Below are positions 1 through 7,237 of a stretch of DNA of 12,682 bases, piece after piece. Both the position numbers and the translations under genes were made by a program. A model generated the notes under the pieces. The model did no database searches. It was given only the letters and a program-made list of their open reading frames with translations, and was not told the DNA's origin. Where the stretch lies: NCBI GenBank assembly GCA_963972105.1, contig CAXAVH010000080.1:1-12682 (forward strand), in the 5' to 3' direction. This stretch comes from NZQO01 sp002693605. GTDB taxonomy: Bacteria > Bacteroidota > Bacteroidia > Flavobacteriales > Flavobacteriaceae. How positions within the stretch are numbered: position 1 is the first letter of the stretch; the number at the start of each line of letters is the position of its first letter.

Positions 1-821
1 AAGATGGCGTTATTGCAGATTTTGATGCCAGTGAGAAAATGATTAGTATGTTCATAAAGGACATCCCTGCCCTGAAGAAAAAGTGGCTTACGCCCTCATT
101 ACGCATGGTGGTCTGTATTCCCAGCGGTATTACCGAGGTGGAGATGCGCGCCGTTAAGGAAAGTGCAGAACGCGTAAATGGAAAGGAAGTATACCTCATC
201 CACGAACCAATGGCCGCCGCAATAGGTATAGGGGTGGACATCATGCAGCCCAAGGGGAACATGGTCGTCGACATTGGCGGTGGAACTACCGAAATCGCGG
301 TAATTGCATTGGGCGGTATCGTATGCGATAAATCGATTAAAATTGCTGGCGACGTATTTACCAATGATATCGTTTATTATATGCGCACACAGCACAACTT
401 ATATGTGGGTGAACGCACTGCCGAAAAAATTAAAATACAAATTGGTGCCGCTACCGAAGACCTAGAGCTTCCGCCCGATGAGATGGACGTTCAAGGCCGT
501 GATTTGCTTACGGGCAAACCGAAACAGGTACAAACTTCCTATAGGGAAATAGCAAAGGCGCTAGACAAGTCTATCCTGCGCATTGAGGATGCCGTAATGG
601 AAACACTATCTCAAACCCCACCCGAGCTTGCTGCCGATATTTATAATACCGGTATCTATCTTGCCGGGGGAGGCTCTATGCTGCGCGGGCTCGATAAACG
701 ACTGTCGCAAAAAACCGACTTGCCGGTCTATATCGCCGAAGATCCCTTGCGCGCCGTGGTGCGCGGCACGGGTATCTGCCTCAAGAACATAAACAAGTAC
801 AAAAGTGTCTTGATTAAATAA
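1..821 (+). CDS. mreB: Rod-shape-determining actin homologue MreB (3' part)
   Basis: MreB is a bacterial actin that polymerises on the inner face of the cytoplasmic membrane and directs the side-wall peptidoglycan machinery. The frame is open from the left edge (first full codon at base 3) and gives 272 residues. Compared with a usual length of about 340, roughly the first 70 residues, including the first phosphate-binding loop, lie outside the window. Visible signatures are VVCIPSGI, HEPMAAAIGIG, the second phosphate motif DIGGGTTEIAVI and the adenosine-binding IYLAGGGSML near the end. An internal ATG at base 39 is not the true start, because the conserved DGVIADFDA stretch lies upstream of it in the same frame. 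It is followed after 13 nt by mreC, the standard order. There is no sign of decay. Identification is very secure; only the N-terminus is unknown. Confidence 0.97.
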   Translation, partial: DGVIADFDASEKMISMFIKDIPALKKKWLTPSLRMVVCIPSGITEVEMRAVKESAERVNGKEVYLIHEPMAAAIGIGVDIMQPKGNMVVDIGGGTTEIAVIALGGIVCDKSIKIAGDVFTNDIVYYMRTQHNLYVGERTAEKIKIQIGAATEDLELPPDEMDVQGRDLLTGKPKQVQTSYREIAKALDKSILRIEDAVMETLSQTPPELAADIYNTGIYLAGGGSMLRGLDKRLSQKTDLPVYIAEDPLRAVVRGTGICLKNINKYKSVLIK

Positions 822-834
822 GAAATAGCGGCAC

Positions 835-1662
835 ATGCAACAGATTATCTTTTTCTTCATAAGGAATAAAAACTTCCTGTTGTTCGCCCTGTTGTTTCTT
901 ATTTCGGTGCACCTTACCATCCAGACACATTCATTCCATTCCAACACCTATGTAAGTTCAGCCAACGTCGTGACTGGCGGTGTCTATTCGGTCCGCAATG
1001 ACATTACCGATTATTTCGGTCTTGAAAATGAGAACGAGCGCCTCGCCAACGAAAATATACGCCTACACACGCAAATTGAGAGGTTACGGAATGCGACACC
1101 CGTGCCTCCACCCGACAGTTCCTTGCTTCCCACAAAATTTCAGTTCCGAGGGGCGAAGGTTATTAACAATACCTATTCCCGTTCAAAGAATTACCTAACG
1201 CTCAACAAGGGAATCAGCGATGGCCTAAAAATAGATATGGGGGTAATTGCCTCTAATGGTATCGTGGGCATCGTAAACAATGTTTCCTCGCGCTATGCCA
1301 CCGTACAGTCTATTTTGAATACTGAAAGCCAGATCAACGTTAAGCTGAAAAAATCGAATCACTTTGGCAGTTTGGTGTGGAACACCAAAGAGCCCAACAC
1401 AGCCCAACTTATTGATGTAAACCGCCTAGCCCCGGTACAGTTTGGCGATACCATCGTTACCGGAGGAAAGTCAACCATTTTCCCCGAAGGGATAATGGTA
1501 GGCACCATAATTGACTTCAAGGTGGGCGAAAACGATAGCTACCAGATCGATGTGAAATTATCAAACGACATGACCAGCCTAGACCACGTCTATATTATAG
1601 AAAACCTGGATGTAACCGAAATACGCTCACTGGAAAAAGAGGTGTACAATGCAGAACAGTGA
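835..1662 (+). CDS. mreC: Rod shape-determining protein MreC
   Basis: MreC is a bitopic membrane protein of the elongasome. In model systems its periplasmic domain binds PBP2 and switches on the RodA-PBP2 synthase. The 275-residue product has a short cytoplasmic start, one membrane segment at about residues 13-30, a coiled coil at about 60-90 (ENENERLANENIRL) and then the beta-rich MreC domain. That domain contains the typical stretches NYLTLNKGISDGL, GVIASNGIVGIV and FPEGIMVGTI. The start at 835 gives MQQIIFFFIRNKNFLLF, which has the usual flavobacterial MreC N-terminus. No clear Shine-Dalgarno sequence precedes it, as is normal in Bacteroidota. The 3' end overlaps mreD by 14 nt, suggesting coupled translation. 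Length is normal for the family and nothing appears missing. Confidence 0.96.
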   Translation: MQQIIFFFIRNKNFLLFALLFLISVHLTIQTHSFHSNTYVSSANVVTGGVYSVRNDITDYFGLENENERLANENIRLHTQIERLRNATPVPPPDSSLLPTKFQFRGAKVINNTYSRSKNYLTLNKGISDGLKIDMGVIASNGIVGIVNNVSSRYATVQSILNTESQINVKLKKSNHFGSLVWNTKEPNTAQLIDVNRLAPVQFGDTIVTGGKSTIFPEGIMVGTIIDFKVGENDSYQIDVKLSNDMTSLDHVYIIENLDVTEIRSLEKEVYNAEQ

Positions 1663-2158
1663 TTTTCTCTTAAATACAGTACGCTTTATACTCTTGGTGC
1701 TGGTACAGGTACTGGTGCTTAACCATGTCAATTTTCTGGGATATGTGAACCCCTATCTCTACGTGCTTTTCATACTGGTGTTTCCGTTAGATGGCAATAA
1801 AACTTTGCTCTTACTCTTAAGCTTTATTTTAGGGCTTACCATCGATATTTTCTCTAATTCGGGAGGGGTGCACGCTGCAGCGAGTATCACCATTGCGTAC
1901 ATACGCCCAGTAGTGCTGAAATTCGCATTCGGAGTTAGTTACGAGTACAATATGGTGAAGATTAATAAAGTACCTGCCAATGAACGCCTTACCTATATTG
2001 TAGTATTAGTTGTTTTACATCATTTAGTACTATTTTCCTTGGAAATTTTCAGTTTTTCGCATATATTATTGATACTGAAATCGACCCTCTTCTCTGGTAT
2101 TTTCAGTACTATTTTGGTGTTTTGCACGTTGTTGTTATTCAGTAGAAAAAATCAATGA
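1649..2158 (+). CDS. mreD: Rod shape-determining membrane protein MreD
   Basis: MreD is the small integral membrane partner of MreC in the elongasome and modulates the MreC-PBP2 interaction. The product has 169 residues and is strongly hydrophobic, with about five membrane segments. The central stretch GLTIDIFSNSGGVHAAAS matches the one recognisable MreD signature, a DI(F/L)...GxHA-type motif between helices. MreD sequences diverge strongly, so the assignment rests on this motif, the size, the hydrophobic profile and the position between mreC and mrdA. The start lies inside mreC (14 nt overlap), and the stop overlaps the mrdA start in an ATGA arrangement. Translation is therefore probably coupled on both sides. 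I see no truncation. Confidence 0.93.
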   Translation: MQNSDFLLNTVRFILLVLVQVLVLNHVNFLGYVNPYLYVLFILVFPLDGNKTLLLLLSFILGLTIDIFSNSGGVHAAASITIAYIRPVVLKFAFGVSYEYNMVKINKVPANERLTYIVVLVVLHHLVLFSLEIFSFSHILLILKSTLFSGIFSTILVFCTLLLFSRKNQ

Positions 2159-4023
2159 GAAAAGTATTGTTACTTGGCATAGTCTTGATTACCGGCGTTG
2201 TTTTTGCGGGCAGGCTATTCTATCTGCAGATTTTAGACACGTCCTTTCAAAAGCTTTCACAGAACAATGCCGTAAAGGTACTTTATGATTACCCGCAGCG
2301 CGGCTACCTCTTCGATAGAAACGGCAAGTTATTGGTCTCCAACCAACCCTCCTACGACGTTATGGTAATACCCAGGGAGGTAAAACCCCTGGACACAATG
2401 GAGTTCTGCAACTTGCTAAAAATCTCGAAGGGCCGTTTTGACACGCTAATGCAAAAGGCGAAAATCTATTCCCCCCGACTCCCGTCGCCCATCCTACCCC
2501 AACTCACCAAGGCAGAGTACGCTTATCTTTCTGAGAAAATGTATAAGTACGAAGGATTTTATATACAAAAGCGCTCGCTACGCGATTACCAGGTGAACCA
2601 CTCGGCCAACGTGTTAGGCTACATTGCCGAGGCTAGTCCCCGTATTATCGAGGAAAATCCCTATTATCAAATGGGGGAGCTTATTGGCATGCAAGGCGTA
2701 GAAAAACAGTACGAAGAAGCGCTGCGCGGTGTAAAGGGCGTCAAATATATCCAGAAGGACCGTTTCAATAGAGATATAGGACCCTATAAGGACGGGATTT
2801 TCGACACCCTGCCAAAACGTGGAAAGGACCTTACCTTGACTATAGATGCCATCCTACAGAAATATGGAGAGGAGCTCATGGTTAATAAGCGCGGCGGAAT
2901 CGTTGCTTTAGAACCCGCCACCGGCGAAATTTTAGCACTTATTACGGCGCCTAACTACGATCCAGCCTTGTTGGTTGGACGTGATAGATCGAGAAATTTC
3001 ACCGAACTGTATTATGATTCGATCGCCAAGCCTCTGTTCGACCGAGGACTGCAAGGCGAATACCCGCCGGGATCACCATTTAAGACGCTCACGGGACTTA
3101 TTGGGCTTCAGGAGGAAATTATCGATACGCGCGAATCGGTTTCCTGTTATGGCGGCTATGTGTACGGCAGAGGGCAAAAGCTAGGGTGTCACCGACATCC
3201 AAGTCCGTTGGCGATGATCGGCGGAATTGCGAATTCCTGCAACGCCTATTTTTGTACCGTTTATAGACGTGTAATCGAGAAATATCCTACGCCGCAAGAA
3301 GGTATCGACAACTGGCACCGGCATTTAAAAAGTTTCGGTCTGGGTGATTATCTGGGCTACGATTTACCTGTAGGGAAAAAGGGTTTAATTCCCACTTCCG
3401 AATTTTATAACCGTTGGTATGAATATCCGAAGTACAAATGGTATGCTACCGCAACGATTTCGAATGCTATTGGGCAGGGGGAAGTACTTATGACCCCAAT
3501 GCAAATGGCCAACTTTACCGCTGCAATTGCCAATAGGGGATACTATTACAAGCCGCACATTATAAAGAAGATTGAGGAGGAAAACTCAATACCTGATGAG
3601 TACACAAAGAAAAATATTACTACCGTCCATCCCAAATATTTCGAGCCAGTGGTAGAGGGAATGCACGACGTGTACCGCTACGGAACCGCCTCTATGCTCC
3701 AGGTGCCAGATATCGAAATCTGCGGAAAAACTGGAACGGCCGAAAATTACATTCGGGTAGAGGGAAAACGGATGCAGTTGACAGACCATTCCATTTTCGT
3801 AGCTTTCGCCCCCAAAGACGACCCTAAAATTGCCATTGCCGTTTTCGTGGAGAACGGATATTGGGGTTCCCGCTGGGCCGGTAGGATAGCCAGCTTAATG
3901 ATCGAAAAATACATTAAGGGTGAAATTACCCGTACCGATATGGAAGAATATGTCCTTAACGGAAGCCTGCAGGACGAGTACGCCAAACCCTACAGCGGGG
4001 AACCCTTTAAAATAAATCGTTAA
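2155..4023 (+). CDS. mrdA: Penicillin-binding protein 2, elongasome transpeptidase
   Basis: This class B penicillin-binding protein (PBP2) cross-links the glycan strands made by RodA during cell elongation and is a beta-lactam target. The 622-residue product has an N-terminal membrane anchor (about residues 4-22), a PBP dimer/pedestal domain (about 45-215, including GYLFDRNGKLL and GMQGVEKQYE) and a C-terminal transpeptidase domain. All three catalytic motifs are present: SxxK at S307-P-F-K310, SxN at S361-C-N363 and KTG at K525-T-G527. The conserved stretch GQGEVLMTPMQMA is at 440-452. A Cys/His cluster (C331, C345, H346, H348, C362) lies between SxxK and SxN, in the region where zinc is bound in PBP2 of some Gram-negatives. 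The start overlaps the mreD stop, and the stop overlaps the rodA start by one base (TAATG). Length is normal. Confidence 0.97.
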   Translation: MRKVLLLGIVLITGVVFAGRLFYLQILDTSFQKLSQNNAVKVLYDYPQRGYLFDRNGKLLVSNQPSYDVMVIPREVKPLDTMEFCNLLKISKGRFDTLMQKAKIYSPRLPSPILPQLTKAEYAYLSEKMYKYEGFYIQKRSLRDYQVNHSANVLGYIAEASPRIIEENPYYQMGELIGMQGVEKQYEEALRGVKGVKYIQKDRFNRDIGPYKDGIFDTLPKRGKDLTLTIDAILQKYGEELMVNKRGGIVALEPATGEILALITAPNYDPALLVGRDRSRNFTELYYDSIAKPLFDRGLQGEYPPGSPFKTLTGLIGLQEEIIDTRESVSCYGGYVYGRGQKLGCHRHPSPLAMIGGIANSCNAYFCTVYRRVIEKYPTPQEGIDNWHRHLKSFGLGDYLGYDLPVGKKGLIPTSEFYNRWYEYPKYKWYATATISNAIGQGEVLMTPMQMANFTAAIANRGYYYKPHIIKKIEEENSIPDEYTKKNITTVHPKYFEPVVEGMHDVYRYGTASMLQVPDIEICGKTGTAENYIRVEGKRMQLTDHSIFVAFAPKDDPKIAIAVFVENGYWGSRWAGRIASLMIEKYIKGEITRTDMEEYVLNGSLQDEYAKPYSGEPFKINR

Positions 4024-5285
4024 TGGCAATTGGCAAAAGCAGCGGTCGGTTAGACTGGCTTACAATCTTTTTGTTTCTAGCCTTGGTGAGTATTGGATGG
4101 GTAAATATCTACTCGGCCTCCCTCAGCGATTCGACAGAAGGATTTTTCGACATGGGTCAGATATATACCAAGCAACTGCTGTTTATCATTCTAAGCGTTC
4201 TCTTAATTGTATTCATACTGGCCATTGAGGCGAAATTCTACGAACGGTTCTCGAGCATCATATACATTGTCTCCCTCCTTTCGTTACTAGGGTTATTTGT
4301 CTTCGGAAAAACCATTTCCGGGGCCACCTCTTGGTACGCCTTCGGAAGTTTCAGCCTGCAGCCCAGTGAGTTCGCGAAAGCGGCAACGGCCCTCGCCCTC
4401 GCTAAATTCGTGAGCGATATACAAACCAATTTAAAGGAATTTAAGTACCAATTGGGGGCGTTTCTTATTATCCTGATACCGGCGATTATTATCGTTCCGC
4501 AGCCCGATCCTGGCAGTGCCTTGATTTACGCCGCCTTCATTTTTCCGCTTTACAGGGAAGGACTTCACTTCGCGTATTTGCTTCTGGGCTTTTTCGCCGC
4601 GGCTTTGTTCGTCTCTACACTCGCATTTGGCATTGTTTGGGTAGCTCTCGGGGTAATTTTAATCGCGGGGATTTTCTTTTTCCGAAACCGGAAAAAAAGG
4701 CCTAGCCTATTCAAGTACATCGTTATCGTTTCGGCCTGTATCGGTTTCGCCTTTTCGGTGAATTACATATTCAACAACTTATTCGAACAGCGACACCGCG
4801 ACCGTTTCAACATTGTATTGGGCAAGGAAATTGATGCCAAGGGAATTGGATACAACACCAACCAGAGTGAAATCGCGATTGGCAGCGGTGGCTGGACTGG
4901 CAAGGGCTGGACCCAAGGTACGCAGACCAAGGGTAATTTTGTACCAGAGCAACATACCGATTATATTTTTAGCACTGTAGGCGAAGAATGGGGATTCGTG
5001 GGAAGCTTTATAGTAATCGCGCTTTTTGTAGGGCTCGTGGTACGATTGGTAATTATGGCAGAAAGGCAAAAAAACCAGTTTTCGCGCGTGTATGGCTATA
5101 GTGTGGCCTCCATTATATTTTTGCACTTTTTCGTAAACGTAGGGATGGTAACCGGGCTATTTCCCACTGTGGGGATACCGCTTCCATTTTTTAGCTATGG
5201 TGGCTCGGGCCTTTGGGGCTTCACTATTTTACTCTTTATATTTGTAAGGTTGGATGCCGCTAACTCCTATTACAGCCGATCGTAA
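4023..5285 (+). CDS. rodA: SEDS peptidoglycan glycosyltransferase RodA
   Basis: RodA polymerises lipid II into glycan strands in the cytoplasmic membrane, working as a pair with PBP2. The 420-residue product is polytopic (about ten membrane segments) and carries the SEDS signatures: GATSW (W104), SLQPSEFAK, PQPDPGSA, AIGSGG...GKGW, FVPEQHTDYIF and PFFSYGGSG near the C-terminus. The Asp that is catalytic in the SEDS family appears to be D271, in the loop before GIGYN; it aligns with the second Asp of the usual DP...DP segment. Position directly after mrdA and the PEQHTDYIF stretch favour RodA over FtsW. The start overlaps the PBP2 stop codon by one base. The gene ends in a tandem TAATAA, and its last base is only 4 nt from the end of the convergent nuclease gene, leaving no room for a separate intergenic terminator. 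Confidence 0.96.
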   Translation: MAIGKSSGRLDWLTIFLFLALVSIGWVNIYSASLSDSTEGFFDMGQIYTKQLLFIILSVLLIVFILAIEAKFYERFSSIIYIVSLLSLLGLFVFGKTISGATSWYAFGSFSLQPSEFAKAATALALAKFVSDIQTNLKEFKYQLGAFLIILIPAIIIVPQPDPGSALIYAAFIFPLYREGLHFAYLLLGFFAAALFVSTLAFGIVWVALGVILIAGIFFFRNRKKRPSLFKYIVIVSACIGFAFSVNYIFNNLFEQRHRDRFNIVLGKEIDAKGIGYNTNQSEIAIGSGGWTGKGWTQGTQTKGNFVPEQHTDYIFSTVGEEWGFVGSFIVIALFVGLVVRLVIMAERQKNQFSRVYGYSVASIIFLHFFVNVGMVTGLFPTVGIPLPFFSYGGSGLWGFTILLFIFVRLDAANSYYSRS

Positions 5286-5289
5286 TAAA

Positions 5290-6096
5290 CTACCTCCAAA
5301 AGGACAGATCGAGATCACGTTCTAGTGGTGACTCCACATCCTCGGGTAGGGTGGGAAAAAAATCGATTCCGGTTTGTGCTTCTACGAAATCGATGGGCAC
5401 GGCAAATTCAAAATACGATTCACTACTGGAAGCGTTGGGAATCAAGAATGCTACGGCTTTAAGGTTGTCCTTCTCTTTGGCAAGAACGATCTTATAGAAC
5501 TCTCGGGGAACAGACACCCCCTCATACCCTATCCCAGTTAAATTCTCGGTGAGCACTCCCCCCGTGACAACGTACACTCCGTTGTATTTCTTCGCCCAGC
5601 GACGAACTTTCTGCTCTAACCGGTTCCATATTCCACTATTGAAACCGTGGTCCTGCGGACTAATATTACTTGTCAGGAAAGTTTCGTGGTAAGCATCGAA
5701 GGAAAAACGCCTGTCTCCCGCAGGGCACAAATGGCCCCTGTCGTAACCACTATTCTTGTAATTACGCCAATCTGCCGATTTAGTAGAAACGCTCCTGTCT
5801 TCCACAAAATAAGGCCGCTCAAATCGGTTATCAGAAATATGCTCCGGCAGTAAGGAATAGGCCACCCACTCAGCCTGTTCGTGTTCTTCGGAATACGATA
5901 ACGTATACGTTCCATGGGAAATTACTTGCTGGGAGGTAGAACTTGGCAAATAGGTATCATCAAACTTTGAGTGATCTCTCTGGACCGAACTCGTATCTGG
6001 ATACGGTTCCTGAAGCCGATCGACATATTTTTCGGCAAAGTAGATCGCGGCGGTAGTAAGTGCCACGGCAAGAGCATATTGAAATTTTCTATCCAC
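5290..6096 (-). CDS. Membrane-anchored DNA/RNA non-specific endonuclease (NUC family)
   Basis: This is a sugar-non-specific nuclease of the beta-beta-alpha-metal type (Serratia nuclease/NucA/EndoG group), which cuts DNA and RNA using one divalent metal ion. The 268-residue product has an N-terminal hydrophobic stretch (about residues 6-20) that looks like a signal anchor, so the catalytic domain should lie outside the cytoplasm. The signature DRGH is at D119-H122, and the metal-site Asn and Glu are N153 and E161 (GFNSGIWNRLE). The spacings H122-N153 (31) and N153-E161 (8) match, from memory, H124/N155/E163 of Anabaena NucA. The start is GTG: no ATG lies between it and the upstream in-frame stop. 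It follows the permease gene by 11 nt, so it is probably the last gene of the prc unit. No immunity-type inhibitor gene is seen. The physiological substrate is unknown; nutrient scavenging and nucleoid/eDNA turnover are guesses. Confidence 0.9.
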   Translation of the reverse strand: MDRKFQYALAVALTTAAIYFAEKYVDRLQEPYPDTSSVQRDHSKFDDTYLPSSTSQQVISHGTYTLSYSEEHEQAEWVAYSLLPEHISDNRFERPYFVEDRSVSTKSADWRNYKNSGYDRGHLCPAGDRRFSFDAYHETFLTSNISPQDHGFNSGIWNRLEQKVRRWAKKYNGVYVVTGGVLTENLTGIGYEGVSVPREFYKIVLAKEKDNLKAVAFLIPNASSSESYFEFAVPIDFVEAQTGIDFFPTLPEDVESPLERDLDLSFWR

Positions 6097-6107
6097 GAAG
6101 TGGTGTT

Positions 6108-7217
6108 TTATGAAGCTTTAACATCTAGTGCATCGCGCAGGGCGTTTCCTATAAGCATAAAGGCGGTAACCAAGCTCATGATAGCAAGTCCTGGAATAAT
6201 AGCCAGGTAGGGTTTTCCCAAGATAATATAGGCGTAATGGTCTTTTATAATTCCACCCCAACTGGGCGTGGGCGGTTGTGCCCCGATGCCCAGAAAGCTT
6301 AGCCCGCTCTCAATCAAGATGGCACCCGCGAAATTGGCGGCCGAAATTATAATTACCGGCGCCATGGCGTTGGGCAGGATGTGCTTGGTAATGATTCGCA
6401 TATCCCTATACCCAAGTGCGCGCGCAGCCGTCACAAATTGCATTTGCTTTACCCCCATAACCTGACCCCGCACCACGCGGGCCACCTCTACCCACATGGT
6501 AAGGCCCACAGCGATAAATACTTGCCAAAAGCCCTTGCCGAGCGCCAAGGTTATTGCGATAACCAATAACAAGGTGGGTATGGACCACGTCACGTTTATG
6601 ACCCACATTATTGCCGCATCAACTTTCCCGCCAAAATAGCCGGCCAGGGCGCCCAAGGTGATACCGATCACCAAGCTAATAAAAACCGCCACAAAACCGA
6701 TTGAAAGGGAAATACGGATGCCAACGAGCATCCGGCTCAACAAATCCCTACCGTACTTGTCGGTGCCCAACAAAAAAGTCTGTTTGGAAATATAATGATT
6801 CGGTATTTCCGAAACACGACTGGCCTTCGGAAATTGGTCCAGCGAGTAGTTCTTTGACAGTCCATTGCCCTCTTCCGAGAAAAGGGTGACCTCTAATTGA
6901 GACCCGGAGAGGGTATAATCGGAAATTGGGACCTCGGTTGCGGTGTTCTCCTTTCCGAAGAAAAAAATCGCGAGTTCATTCTCCCTTGTGCTTTCCACCG
7001 TATTGGGAACGGTGAGCATGGGTACCGTAAAACCGGGTGGCTTACTATGGATGGAAAGGTGCATTTGGTTGGCATTCTCAGAATTATCTGGAGCCAGTGC
7101 ATAGGCAAATAGCGCAACGAGCACACAGATAACGAGAAAGATAAAACTAAAAACGCCCCAAAAGTTCCGTTTGAACTTTTGAAGCGCTATGCTAGTTAAT
7201 GAGGTTGCCTGTTCCAC
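6108..7217 (-). CDS. ABC transporter permease, OppC/DppC-like
   Basis: This is an inner-membrane permease subunit of a peptide/nickel-type ABC importer (binding-protein-dependent transport family). The 369-residue product has a first membrane segment at about 20-41, a long extracytoplasmic loop (about 42-147), the conserved GTDKYGRD motif at 151-158 and a further block of about five helices. The ATPase-contacting EAA-type loop is at about 261-283 (TAARALGY...ILPN), followed by SGLSFLGIG and PPTPSWGG. Typical OppC proteins are about 300 residues; the extra length is in the first loop. The start is GTG, supported by family-like N-terminal sequence and the lack of an upstream in-frame ATG. It lies 20 nt after prc and 11 nt before the nuclease gene. 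No ATPase, partner permease or binding protein is encoded in the window, so the partners must be elsewhere and the substrate cannot be predicted. Confidence 0.93.
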   Translation of the reverse strand: MEQATSLTSIALQKFKRNFWGVFSFIFLVICVLVALFAYALAPDNSENANQMHLSIHSKPPGFTVPMLTVPNTVESTRENELAIFFFGKENTATEVPISDYTLSGSQLEVTLFSEEGNGLSKNYSLDQFPKASRVSEIPNHYISKQTFLLGTDKYGRDLLSRMLVGIRISLSIGFVAVFISLVIGITLGALAGYFGGKVDAAIMWVINVTWSIPTLLLVIAITLALGKGFWQVFIAVGLTMWVEVARVVRGQVMGVKQMQFVTAARALGYRDMRIITKHILPNAMAPVIIISAANFAGAILIESGLSFLGIGAQPPTPSWGGIIKDHYAYIILGKPYLAIIPGLAIMSLVTAFMLIGNALRDALDVKAS

Positions 7218-7237
7218 CCCACAAATGTATGTGAAAA

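Noticed and set aside
606..947. 113-codon minus-strand open frame across the mreB-mreC junction
   Set aside because: Both overlapping + strand genes are intact and well conserved, while this frame has no family features.
3070..3090. Unusual SPFK form of the PBP2 active-site motif in place of STFK
   Set aside because: The two middle positions of SxxK are variable, and Pro is common here in Bacteroidota PBP2 as far as I recall.
4803..4850. Possible loss of the catalytic Asp in RodA, since Gly stands where E. coli has the first Asp of its FLDP stretch
   Set aside because: That position is often Asn in active family members. The Asp near GxGY that matters is retained as D271, so RodA appears functional.
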